Shown: piece by piece, positions 23,624 to 33,536 of the stretch | Position numbering within the stretch: position 1 is the first letter of the stretch | Layout of the letters: the number at the start of each line of letters is the position of its first letter | DNA from: Lasiosphaeria ovina | Lineage: Eukaryota > Ascomycota > Sordariomycetes > Sordariales > Lasiosphaeriaceae | Reading direction: 5' to 3' | DNA length: 64,000 nucleotides | NCBI GenBank assembly: GCA_033439765.1 | Contig: JAULSN010000001.1 | Span: 5,394,001 to 5,458,000, forward strand | Notes under the pieces: model-generated | The model's input: the letters and a program-made list of their open reading frames with translations, nothing else | Databases searched by the model: none | What the model was told of the DNA's origin: nothing | Translations under genes and position numbers: made by a program

Positions 23624-24225
23624 TCCCGATATTGTCGCCACGATCCCGAATTGGCCTTTGACCATGTTTCCATGGTAAAACCTGGACTGGCACCTTGATA
23701 ATCTTGAATGAAGATTGCGCGAGATGGAGTTTTAATGGCTTTGATTCATTGCAAACGGGTGGTATTTGTTTTCTTCTTGTTGTGGGTTGGGTCTCGTTTC
23801 GCCTCCCCGCCTGGACTAGGTTTGAGTTGGGGCTGGGATTGTTTGCTAGTACTGGATTTGTACCGTGTAGGTATTATTCTGTCGGAATCGATGTGGGCGG
23901 GATATGAAGAACGTGGCCTTTGAGTCTTCTAGGAGGACGGGAGTGGTTTGTGTCTGGGCAGGCTTAGGAGGGCCAGTGACATCAATGGATGGCATCAAGG
24001 AGTAACATCCAGGGAGATTATGGTTCGGATCAGTTCCTCAGAATAGGATGTGATGCTTTATATAGGGAACCGTAGCAACCCTATATCACTGGAACTGGGA
24101 CTCTCAATGTGCAATGCAGGCGTCTTTGTTTAATTGTCTTTTTTGGGGGGTTTATGTCTACGTCTGTATATGGCGTCCTAAATTGAAGTACACCATCCAT
24201 GATGTAGACTTACTCGTGTTCTACA
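23624..24225. other. Intergenic (tail-to-tail), no gene seen
   Basis: 3' flanks of the gene at 21984 (+) and prefoldin 5 (-). G/T-rich, with no supported coding region. Confidence 0.5.
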
Positions 24226-25144
24226 TCATGCAGATGCCTGACCCGGCGCAGCCCCTCCTGCCAGGACCTTTTGCCGCAACACTAGTGGTACATGTTAGCA
24301 TGAGTTGTATACATGGATGTGGTTACGCCATGGCGCAGCAGCTGCGGTAGGGGGTCGGGAGTAGCAGGCTAAGTGGTAGTCGCTTACCTTCTTCCACGAC
24401 GCGCAGGTTATTGGACTTGTTCTGAACAATGGCCTCGAGATCTTGCATGTTGGCGGCCAAGTCTTTAACCTTGCTCTCGTAGAACTCGGCGGCGCTTTTT
24501 GTACTCTATCCGGGGGGTGGGTGGTTAGCTTCTCTTCTCTCTCTTGTTGTTGATTATACGATATACATATATGTGTGTGTCTGTATTATGTATGGCAAGA
24601 TGAGAGTCGTTTAAACTGAGCCACCGATGTGAGAGGGAGAGAAGTGGAGGGTAGAGAGACATGGAAGGAGTCAAGTCAGATGCCACTCAACGAACGCACC
24701 TTTTCAACGTAAAAGCCCGTCCCCACGTCGACAATCACCTTGTCCGGCTCCGACAGCAGACCCTTGACGTACAGCGAGTTGGTCAGCGGCACCAGCACTT
24801 CCTTCTTCTTGCTTGCTCCTGCTCCTGCTGGTGACGGCGACTGCGCCTTCACCACCCGCAGGCACTCGGCAAACTTGCTCTGCGCCGCCGCCAGCTGCCC
24901 GTACGAGTTCGACAGGTGCTCGACCTCCTCGTCGAACTGCTTCTTGACGGCTGTGAGCTGCTGCGTCGACAGCGTGTCGAGGTTGACTGCGGGGTGGTTC
25001 GGTTGGGGTTAGTCTAGTCATGGGGTCATGTGCGAATGTGAATGAATGTGAATGTGTGTGAAGGTAGCTATCATGATGGTTTTGAGATGGGAGGTGAGAG
25101 ACCAAAGGGGGCGGGATGGGCCTACTTTCTTGTTGGCCCGCCAT
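24226..25144 (-). CDS. GIM5: Prefoldin subunit 5 (alpha-type)
   Basis: Alpha-class subunit of the cytosolic prefoldin chaperone for actin and tubulin. Four exons: 25144-25126, 24986-24700, 24505-24388 and 24281-24226, giving 159 residues, normal for the family. Seen: MAGQQEINLDTLSTQQL, the first coiled coil (AVKKQFDEEVEHLSNSYGQL), the two-hairpin core with VLVPLTNSLYVKGLLSEPDK and VIVDVGTGFYVEK, and the second coiled coil (AAEFYESKVKDLAANMQDLE). The end is NNLRVVEEVLRQKVLAGG. The last intron (24387-24282) has a perfect GCTAAC branch site. The nearer CCGCAG acceptor would give an end unlike the family (EGAAPW), so I chose the distal acceptor that yields EEVLRQKV. Exon 1 encodes only six residues plus one base. 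Its upstream region is shared head-to-head with the MYND/SET gene. Confidence 0.9.
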
Positions 25145-25658
25145 CGTCAGGCTGGTCTGTGTCTGTCTCTAACAATCCGCTTTCTTGTCTATTGCATTAG
25201 AGTTGGGTATGCTTTACTGGGGTTGTTTTCTCGTAAGGATCACAGTGAGGAGCTGTGGCCTAGATCAGGCGCTGATTGAGGTGTCGAGGGTTGAAGCTAG
25301 CTGCCTAGGTGCCGTTGCCCCACCCCCACTATCGCGCAGCACTGCAGTGTTAGGTTGGGTTTTATGCATGCTTGGTGACCGACCGACCCCCTGCGTCCAC
25401 TCAACGCCATCCATCAATGGAGATCTAAATGCATTCATGATACGGATCACAGAGCATCCATCAGACGGATAAACAACGGCTTTGCACTTTGCAGCCAGTA
25501 AAGCCTGAGAATTTACTCATATTTTGAGGATATTCCACCACATACTAATTGGATATTCCTGTGCTTTTTTCCCATTTCATTTCATTTCATTTCTTCTTCT
25601 CTCCGTTTGAGGAAGTGTTGATAAAGAAAGCAAGAAGGCTACGAGCAGAACAAACCTG
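25145..25658. promoter_or_regulatory. Divergent promoter region, prefoldin 5 / MYND-SET
   Basis: A 514-bp gap between two head-to-head start codons must hold both promoters. It contains T-rich and (TTTCA)n stretches near 25577-25592. No specific factor site is claimed. Confidence 0.5.
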
Positions 25659-27456
25659 ATGGCCACAAGTCCCTTCCCCCCTCCTCCGGGCACGCGCGTC
25701 GATGGCAGTGCCGGCGTGGGGCGTGGGCGGCGGCTGCTCGCGACGCGCCAGTTCGGCCCCGGAGAGGTGATCGGCACGTTCCGCAACCCGCTGCTGGCGC
25801 TGCCCGTCGAGCGCGGGATGCGCACGACCTGCAACTATTGCTTGCGGGTGGCGGGCGACCCGGCTGTGACGCAGCTCCGGGCGTGCACCGGGTGCAAATT
25901 CGTCGTGTACTGCAGTGTCGCGTGCCAACGGGCGAGCTGGGCCGCGGTGCACAAGCACGAGTGCAAGGTGTTCACGCGTATGGCGAGCAGGACCGGCAAG
26001 GACTGGCTGCCGACGCCCGTGCGAGCCGTGATGCAGGTCATGCTGCTCCTCAAGGCCGGCAACGCGGCCGCGGCGGCCTCGTTTGGCGACGGCGGCTCGC
26101 TGGAGGGCAACGTCGATGCGTTCAAGAGGGACGCCGAGGTGTGGAACGACCTGAAGCTGCAGTCCATGGCTGCCGTTGTCTACGGAGGAATATTGGAGTC
26201 GGAGGAGATGCTTGAGAGAGCTGAGCGGGTGATATGCAAGGTGAGAGGGAGACCAGTGCACAACGGATTTAGCAAGTGACTAAATTCAGGCCAACCTTGG
26301 CCGTGACAAAAGATACAAACCAATGCCTTCAACTGGCTGGATGCGGACACGGGAAGGGCAGGTGTCTTCTTGGATCCTGCACTCGCCATGGTCAACCACT
26401 CCTGCGTGCCAAATGCTTTCATTGGCTTCAACGGAAGGACCGCGACTTTGAGAGCCCAGCAAGGTATAGAGCCGGGGGATGAGATTGAGATATCCTACAT
26501 CGGTATGTTCCAACTCCTCAACTCCTCTGCTCGGTGTTGGCTGTAGCAGACTAGCAGTCCTACTAACTGACATTTTACAAGACTACACCCTTCCTAGGGC
26601 AACCCGCCAGGAAGAACTCAGACTCTACCATTTCCAATGCCAGTGCTCTCGGTGCAGCTATGAGCTAAACGTCTATCAAGTCTGCGCAGCATCACCTGCC
26701 ATTCCCCTTAACACCTTTAGTTTGCAACCAGACCTGCAGAAACTTCGCCACCCACCCATCGAGGGGGGGGGATCGTCGGCCGAGATTGACACTATCTACA
26801 AGGCCTGGAAAGCAGCTGCAATACCAGAATACCAAGACCCCATCCAACTTGCCCAAGCTCGCTGGAAGCTGTGTAAGCCCCTTGCCGACGCCAAAATGTG
26901 GGCGGTAGAGCCGCTGCCGTCCACCCTGCTTCAACTAGCAAACTCTTACCAGGAGGACCCCAAGGCACTTGCGCTGTCGTGTTTCCTCGCTACGGAATGC
27001 GAGCCCTACAAGCTCGTGGCACCCTTCATGCCGTGGCGAATCAAGGGGGCCATGATGATAGCAAAACTCTTGAGCGGGACCGCGCAACTTACTGCGAGTG
27101 GCGAACTCGCCCAAGCCTGCTCGCACAAGGGTCTGATCGAAATTCTGTCCAAGAGCGATCAGGTCTCGATGTGTGAAGCAATTCTCCGTCTCGTTGTGCA
27201 CTATGCCTTGCTGGGAGAGTCGGAAGACTGGGAGGTTCTCGCCGAGGCAAGGGCCATGCTGGAGGACGTCGAGAGCTTGGAGGGCCGACAGAATCAGTCC
27301 GCTTTACTTCGGGCATGGGCAAAAGATCCCCAAGATCCCGAGGGCGGTGCTTTCTTCCACAGTGTCGTGTTGAGGCCAGTCAATGAGCTCGCAGCTCTGG
27401 CCATTGAGATAGTCAACGCCGAACTGGGTAACGGCAAGAGTCTAGTTCGGAGGTAG
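25659..27456 (+). CDS. SET- and MYND-domain protein (SMYD-like)
   Basis: Probable protein lysine methyltransferase of the SMYD type, nuclear or cytosolic. Three exons: 25659-26240, 26313-26502 and 26582-27456, giving 548 residues. Seen: a split SET domain interrupted by a MYND zinc finger. The N-terminal SET strand is GRRLLATRQFGPGEVIG. The MYND Cys/His series CNYC..CTGC..YCSVAC..H.HEC spans about residues 57-102. The catalytic SET core is in exon 2 (ALAMVNHSCVPNAFIGF, then EIEISYIDY) and a post-SET CQCSRC occurs in exon 3. The C-terminal helical region (about 270 residues) would be the TPR-like lobe of SMYD proteins. Intron 1 ends in AAAAG rather than CAG, but this is the only acceptor that joins ERVICK to the SET core. 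Substrate unknown. The gene ends 57 bp from the end of the next gene. Confidence 0.85.
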
Positions 27457-27513
27457 ACCTAGGCCTAGAAGTATCATAGAAGGGGCGGATCAGAAGGCCA
27501 AGCAAGGCTGAAG

Positions 27514-29170
27514 TTATCCGCGTTTCCTGCCGCGGACTGGTTTATCCTCGCTGGGTATACTTGGGAGAGATATACTTGGGAGAGACCTGCGGGCCCCCTG
27601 ACTTCTTCTGTCGATCCTCCCCGACTTTGTCAACTTGAGATTCCCCGGCACGTTGTCGTTCTCTGCCTGTACTTCACGACTAGCGGACTTTGATGATATG
27701 GGAGGCCAGTCAGATGAGGCGTCGTATCCTTGTATTGGGGGATCCGAGAAGCCAGACGGGTAGGCTGGCCGCTTGGTGGTCGAATCGTTATCCACAGCTG
27801 GGCCCATCCCGGCCGAGGCTCTCTTCCTTCGGGGCGGGAGCGCATCGTAGTATGATTCCCTGTCTTCTTGGTCCGTTGCTTGGGTTAGCCGTCGGTCGTC
27901 AGGGGTCTTCCTGCTGGCTTCTGCCCTCTCAACCCTGCCTTTAAGAATTTCGAACTCCATCTGTAATGTCTCAACCTGGCTCGCCCGGTTGCTAATCTTG
28001 GCAATATTGCTTGTCAGAATATCCAACTCCCTAGACGGGAAAGGTGTTTCAACTCGTTCTGCCGCTATAAAGCGCGCGTCGTCAAGCTGCCGCCTCAGCT
28101 GCGACATCTCAGCACGTAGCGCCGCCATGTCTTCGGCGTGGTCCGGAGCTGTGACGCTGGCCCTGACCTCAGACTTCAAGTCTTCCATGTCCTGCCTAGT
28201 TCGGAGGATCTCCGATCTCAACTCGGAAACCTCTTCCCGGAATTTGATCGCCAACGTGCTTATTTCCCGGCGCGCTTCCCCGACTGTGCTGGTCACAGAT
28301 CCGAGGCGCTTCTCCAGTCCGGCAAGTGGAGCCTGATCTTGCACGGCTCGCTTCACCCCGCTGAGGTCACTCTTCAGCGACGCCAGGTCCTCCTGAGATC
28401 CGCCAATGTCGCGGCGGAGGTCGCCCAGAGCGTCCTTCAACTTGCCCACTTCGGTTTCGATGCCTACCACGCGCTTGTCGAGCGCGGAGACAATCTTAAA
28501 ACCGTTGCTGTCGATGCGGTTGATGTCCTCTCGCTGACCTTCTACCTCGGTCCGGAGCTGGAAGATATCGACAACGCCGGGGAAGGACGAGGAACCGAAT
28601 GCTGCTGAATGAGGCGTCTCAGCAAAGCCTCCGCTGCTCACTCTTGACGGCTCTTTGACGTCAAGAACACGTTTGACGATGAAATCGACTGGCTCGTCCT
28701 TGTGGGTGAGTAATTCCACCGAGGCCTGCCTCAGTAGAACCTGGTTCCTAGAGAGGTATCAGGATAAGGAAAACCGAGAGCCTAGAAGAAAAGAGGAGGG
28801 CTCGAAATAAGAGACATACTCGTCCAGTACGTGGTTGACAGGCGTGGCTACGCATCTCAGACCCAGGATTGTAGCGCAGTGGGCGCAGACAATGTCTTGC
28901 AGTTGGCTGGAACACGGCATGAGAACAGAACACATAGACACGCACAAATGGATGCGCATAAGGGGAAGAAGATGTGGCGAGGCGTCGTTACCATTCCTCG
29001 ACTAGGGTGCCTCTCTCGCCTTCCCTGACGGCGCCATCGCTTTGGACGGCAATATCGTAGTCAGGCTCGACGATGGGACTGAAGTAGCTCCTGCCAACCT
29101 GTGTCCACAGGTTGACAAAGTCACCCAGTGCAGCATCGCATTTCTTACAGCTGCAGAGGACCGTCTCCAT
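27514..29170 (-). CDS. Yippee/Mis18-like zinc-binding protein with long coiled coil
   Basis: Candidate Mis18 homologue, that is, a factor for loading centromeric histone CENP-A. Three exons: 29170-28992, 28906-28820 and 28747-27514, giving 499 residues. Seen: two CxxC pairs in the Yippee/Mis18 arrangement, CKKCDAALGDF near residues 8-18 and VCAHCATILGLRC near 66-78. Between them is a beta-rich stretch. Next come NQVLLRQASVELLT and IVKRVLDV, then about 250 residues of coiled coil (EVGKLKDALGDLRRDIG, REEVSELRSEILRTRQDME), and a basic Ser/Pro-rich tail ending RGRKRG. Fission-yeast Mis18 also combines this fold with a C-terminal helix, but is much shorter. The long coiled coil is the unusual part. 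A generic Yippee-domain protein is the alternative. Head-to-head with the exonuclease at 29821. Confidence 0.65.
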
Positions 29171-29820
29171 GACGGGGGCTGGCTGAAGGCTGGCTCAAGG
29201 CGGCTGTGAGGTCGACGACGGTTACGTCTGTTGTGCCAGGAGAAGTTCTTGGTATTCCGTAGTTGCGCTGACTTTCCAAGTTGATTGTAGGTAATGAAAG
29301 CAAACACCAATCAAACTCACCCCGCGTCAACCAAGATTTTGAACACTCGGTGTGGATATTCTGGAATCATTGATCGAGAAGGCGGCTGATTTAGCGTGCA
29401 AGATCTTGTGCAAATATCAAATTGTTCTCGCCATCTTCAAGCCCGACCAACTTCAGATTCCTTGGATCGCGAGGCGCGAACCGCAGACAGACGCGCCACC
29501 GGGTGGGAGACCCCACGGTAACGGGCAAGGAACAGGGGCCATTGCATGCCGGCCCCCTGCTGCAGGTCCCCCCCCCCTAGCGAGGTTTCCCCAAAAGATT
29601 GCTCCACAATCCACCACCAGCCCACAAAAGCCTCTAACCGAGTTGGCGCGCAAAGTTGTATTGCAACCGGCCAGTGGGGTTGAGCGCTGAGAGTTTCCTT
29701 CCACCACAACCTCAGGTCGACGAGCCTCATTTTTCTTGAAACATTGAATCGAAGGGGAATTCCTCTGCTCCACGAACCTTATAACCCTCTCCAACCCCCT
29801 GCGCACCGCACTCATTCGAA
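29171..29820. promoter_or_regulatory. Divergent promoter region, Mis18-like / REX1
   Basis: A 650-bp gap between two head-to-head start codons. Contains C-rich tracts around 29566-29577. No coding region or specific site is claimed. Confidence 0.45.
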
Positions 29821-32010
29821 ATGGGGAAGAACAAAAAGAACAGGCAAAACCGGGGCGTGGTTTCGCAAGTAGTGGCCGTCCTCACCAAAATGACGACAAC
29901 CGAAGGCCAAGACTCTGCCACCACGACAGCCACTGCTACAAGCTCGACTTCCACAGCACAGTCGACCGTATCCCCTCGAGCGCCTAGCGAATCATCGGGC
30001 AGTCTCAAGCGGTCTAGCACACACGATGCCGATGACGACGAGAATAAGGATGACAGCGGCTGGCAGACAATCCAGAACGGGCGGCCCGTGAAGAAGAAAC
30101 AAAAGAAGACGCCCGGCGAAAACTCGGGCCGCTACCCCGGAATCACCTTCTCGGAACAAGCCCGGCTGCAGTCCAAGATCAATGTGTCATCTCTCCGCGA
30201 TCTGGTTCTCTACATCTTTGCCGATGGCCCTTCCCCACAATGGGTCTCTGTCAGGCACCGCCCCGAGTTCAGGAAGATCGTCACCATCATGATCCCTGGC
30301 CTGGAAGAGGCCATGTTCAAGCCAGACGTTGATTTTGCTGCCTACAGCAAACTTGCTCCCGATCAAGCTGCCGACCGGCTCGATACATCTCCAGATGACT
30401 ACTATCCTCGTCTCCTCAAGAAGGACGCGCTGCCCCGGCCGCTGCAGCCTTTCGCTGATATTTTCATACATCTGTGGCCCGTCAGGGCCCCGGGCGATGA
30501 CAAGAACTTCAGACTGCATTCTCCAGTCCAGACCATGCTCACTGCTCCCGCCACCAAATTAAAGGAGGAAAAGAGGGGAGTGAAGGCCGTGACGGACCCC
30601 AGCGGGTGGAAGGACGAGAGAACAAGAATCACGGAGTTCTTGGCAACCCCGGATGAGCTAATGGAGAATGGATTTCCCATGCACCCTGCCCTGCTTCCAA
30701 AAGGAGAACGTCGAGAAAAATATAAAAACCCCGAAGGCTGGGTCAGCACTAGCGTCGAGAACCTCGAGGACGGAGATGTTCCCGAGGCTGACATTCAGCA
30801 AGGAAGCATCACCGCAGGCCGAGAAATCCTAGCTGTCGACTGCGAGATGTGCATGACGGGAGAGAAGGAGTTCTCTCTGACAAGGATCAGCTTAGTGTCG
30901 TGGGGCGGCGAGGTCGTTATGGATGAGCTTGTCAAGCCTGACAAGCCCATTACCGACTATGTGACGCGGTTTTCTGGCATCACCAAGGAGATGCTAGACC
31001 CAGTCACCACAACCCTGAAGGATATACAAGCGCGTCTACTGGACATTCTTCACCCTCACGCCATTCTCGTCGGCCACTCGCTTGACTCGGATCTCAAGGC
31101 CATGAAGCTAGCCCACCCTTTTATCGTCGACACTTCCATCATCTTCCCACATCCCCGCGGCCCACCCCTCAAGTCGTCCCTCAAGTATCTCGCGCAGAAA
31201 TTTCTCGCCCGTGAGATTCAGAAAGGCTCCGGAACGTTGTCCGGACACGATAGCATCGAGGATGCCAAAACGTGTCTCGATCTCATGAAGAAGAAGTGCG
31301 AGAAGGGCAAGGCCTGGGGTTCAGGCGAAAACCAGGGCGAGAACATTTTCAAGCGCCTAGCACGCGCCGGAACCGTTTATCGAGCCACTGCTGGACCGGC
31401 AGCTACAGGCGGTCTCTCCACTGGCAAGACCAGCGCTGCCGTAGACTGGGGTGACCTTACCCGCAACGCTTGCAACGCCGCCACGGTCGCCATAACCTGC
31501 AAGTCGGACGCGGATGTTGAGGCCGGTATTATCCGTGCCGTTCAGGGCGATCCAGATGGCCTCGAGGTTCCCGGCGGCGGTGTTGACTTTGTTTGGGCGC
31601 GCATGCGCGAGCTCGAGGCTGTTCAGGGCTGGTGGACTCGCAAAAATCCCGACGACATTGCCACTGGGCCACCTGATTTTCTATCTTCTAAACCAGCCGA
31701 GGACAGTGATAGCCTAGATTCGACCACCCCATCAGCCCTGGAAACTTGCCTGGCCACCATCTCCCAGCGTCTCGAGCGCATCTACGACGCCCTGCCGCTC
31801 TGCACGGCCCTCATTGTTCTCAGCGGTAGCGGAGATCCGCGGGAAATGAGCCGTTTGCAGGCGATGCAGACCCAATTCAAGAAGGAGTTCAACACCCCTG
31901 GCTCCAAGTGGGATGAGCTCAGCGTGCAGTGGACCGACACAGAGGACAAGGCGCTGCGCAAGGCGGTGCGCATTGCTCGGTGTGGCCTCGGATTCATGAC
32001 TGTCAAATGA
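29821..32010 (+). CDS. REX1: RNA exonuclease, REX1/Rnh70-like (DEDDh)
   Basis: 3'-5' exonuclease of the DEDD superfamily; REX1-type enzymes trim 5S and other small RNA 3' ends in the nucleus. A single exon gives 729 residues. Seen: a basic start (MGKNKKNRQNRG), a Ser/Thr-rich linker, then KKQKKTPGENSGRYPGI. The nuclease domain begins near residue 335 with ExoI AVDCEMCM (Asp-x-Glu). Then come LVKPDKPITDYVTRFSGIT, ExoII ILVGHSLDSDLKAMKL, IVDTSIIFPHPRGPP, LKYLAQKFLAREIQ, and ExoIII GHDSIEDAKTCLDLM, with catalytic His and Asp near residues 476-481. The C-terminal 230 residues are not a known domain. The length exceeds yeast REX1 but is usual for filamentous fungi as far as I recall. REX3/REX4 are less likely given the long N-terminal extension and the RGPPLKSSLKYLA segment. 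Confidence 0.87.
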   Translation: MGKNKKNRQNRGVVSQVVAVLTKMTTTEGQDSATTTATATSSTSTAQSTVSPRAPSESSGSLKRSSTHDADDDENKDDSGWQTIQNGRPVKKKQKKTPGENSGRYPGITFSEQARLQSKINVSSLRDLVLYIFADGPSPQWVSVRHRPEFRKIVTIMIPGLEEAMFKPDVDFAAYSKLAPDQAADRLDTSPDDYYPRLLKKDALPRPLQPFADIFIHLWPVRAPGDDKNFRLHSPVQTMLTAPATKLKEEKRGVKAVTDPSGWKDERTRITEFLATPDELMENGFPMHPALLPKGERREKYKNPEGWVSTSVENLEDGDVPEADIQQGSITAGREILAVDCEMCMTGEKEFSLTRISLVSWGGEVVMDELVKPDKPITDYVTRFSGITKEMLDPVTTTLKDIQARLLDILHPHAILVGHSLDSDLKAMKLAHPFIVDTSIIFPHPRGPPLKSSLKYLAQKFLAREIQKGSGTLSGHDSIEDAKTCLDLMKKKCEKGKAWGSGENQGENIFKRLARAGTVYRATAGPAATGGLSTGKTSAAVDWGDLTRNACNAATVAITCKSDADVEAGIIRAVQGDPDGLEVPGGGVDFVWARMRELEAVQGWWTRKNPDDIATGPPDFLSSKPAEDSDSLDSTTPSALETCLATISQRLERIYDALPLCTALIVLSGSGDPREMSRLQAMQTQFKKEFNTPGSKWDELSVQWTDTEDKALRKAVRIARCGLGFMTVK

Positions 32011-32710
32011 GAAAACGAAGACACCGGGCATACCGCAATCACGAGGCCTAAGTTTCGGTGGTCACGACGCATGAGTGGCGACTATATGGGTAGTTTTATG
32101 CACGAGATTTTGGCTGGGAGGACTGGAGAGAGATGATGCAGACGATGCCCATCTCGGCCTTGATGTTCTGGAGATCAGAAGAAGGGCACGGCAATGATGC
32201 TTGTTCTGTCTATGGGCGCCGGTAATATCCGGGCAGGTGGGCGGGGGACGTTGTCTTGGTGTTCAGGATCTATGATACCCCATAGTTCGGTTTGTTTAGC
32301 CATCTTGCGGAGCTTTGCTAGGGCAGGTGTCACAGGAAAATAAGGCGTCGTGAAGGGGTTTGGTAGAATCGGCTGAAAGATCGTCGTTTGATAAATAAAA
32401 TAAGAAGAAGCGGAAGCCCATACATACGAGCAGAGCGAGCCCAGCGAGCAGTGCATACAAGGGGTTTTCTGACAAGGCGTGACAGTCCCTAGCATGCTTG
32501 CCTCAGCAATAGTGGTAATTCCAGTGATAGAGGGATAAGGGTTGGCTGAAAGATGGTGTGTCTCTCGTGAGGAGAGCGGGGAGGCAAGAGATGGAACAAG
32601 TGACGAATGCTTCAAACCATCTATTCAAACTCGCCAGGTCAAGTGTAGTGAACAAATGAATGAGTAGGCACCGAGTTGCCCATCCTGATCATACAACAGG
32701 GTGTAAATCC

Positions 32711-32740
32711 CTACCTACCTACCTACTTACCTATCTACCT
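32711..32740 (+). repeat. (TACC)n-like simple repeat
   Basis: CTACC units with one-base variants (TTACC, TATC). The same motif occurs near 193-213, so it is a recurring simple repeat in this genome. Confidence 0.7.
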
Positions 32741-33255
32741 TGCATGTTCTGTCAAACACCGTAGCCACGGATTCAGATATTTAGGTTCTATACAAGTTGT
32801 GAAAGAAAGGGGTGAAGAAGCCCCTTCTAATATTATACGATAGAGATTCGAAATAAAAATAGACAAAAAGAAGGCGTTCTTTTCGAGTGGTCTTTTTTTC
32901 TTCTCTCTACTTGGATATGGTGTGTGAAAAATGAAAAAAGAACGAGAGAGAAGAGTAATAAACAAATATGATGCCGCCGCCTTCCCGCTTTGTTCAATGT
33001 CATGCCAGGTCATCAATCCAACCACCAACCACCAACCGCTAACAGCCATCCATCCGTGGCTCCCAAAGCCCTCCGATGGAGGAGTGGCAGGCCTAAAAGG
33101 CCAGTATCTTTTATGACCGAATGATTTATGCATGCGTGCGATATGATACGACAAAAATAGCTGCTAAAAGGATGGGGAGGGGAAGGGGACACGCTTCTTC
33201 GTTTTTTTCTTTCTTTTTTTCCGTCGCTCTCTCTATCCCTCCTTCATCATGTATT

Positions 33256-33260
<5 letters not shown>

Positions 33261-33286
<26 letters not shown>
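33261..33286 (+). repeat. Homopolymer G run (26 G)
   Basis: Uninterrupted G tract downstream of the PEX5 stop; a C run in the PEX5-sense strand. It could form a G-quadruplex on the plus strand. The exact length may be an assembly artefact. Confidence 0.8.
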
Positions 33287-33288
<2 letters not shown>

Positions 33289-33360
33289 GTGCCCCTATTT
33301 ATATGCTTATCGGCATTATTTGGGCATAGCCCAGTCCGTTTCGAGCACAAGCCGGGCTTG

Positions 33361-33400
33361 CACTTGAACACTTGAACACTTGGACACTTGGACACTTGGA
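33361..33400 (+). repeat. 8-bp tandem repeat (CACTTGRA)5
   Basis: Five units: two CACTTGAA then three CACTTGGA. Lies in the PEX5 3' flank. Confidence 0.8.
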
Positions 33401-33536
33401 AACTGGGTCGCCTGCGGCCTGGTCAGGCCGTGTCTACCAGACGGGTTTTCTCTGCCACAGCCTATAGGTGCCGTTCAAGTACCAGAGCTGCGGTTCCAGA
33501 AAGGGGCGAGCAGAGCTAATAGCATCAGCGGCCGCG

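Larger units (their letters stand above)
32011..33536. other. Intergenic (tail-to-tail), 1.5 kb
   Basis: 3' flanks of REX1 (+) and PEX5 (-). Holds a (TACC)n-type run near 32711-32740, a 26-base G run at 33261-33286, and an 8-bp CACTTGGA tandem near 33361-33400. Short open frames are unsupported. Confidence 0.55.

Noticed and set aside
24303..24387. Alternative last intron of prefoldin 5 ending at CCGCAG
   Set aside because: Too short and gives the C-terminus EGAAPW; the distal acceptor after GCTAAC yields EEVLRQKV as in the family.
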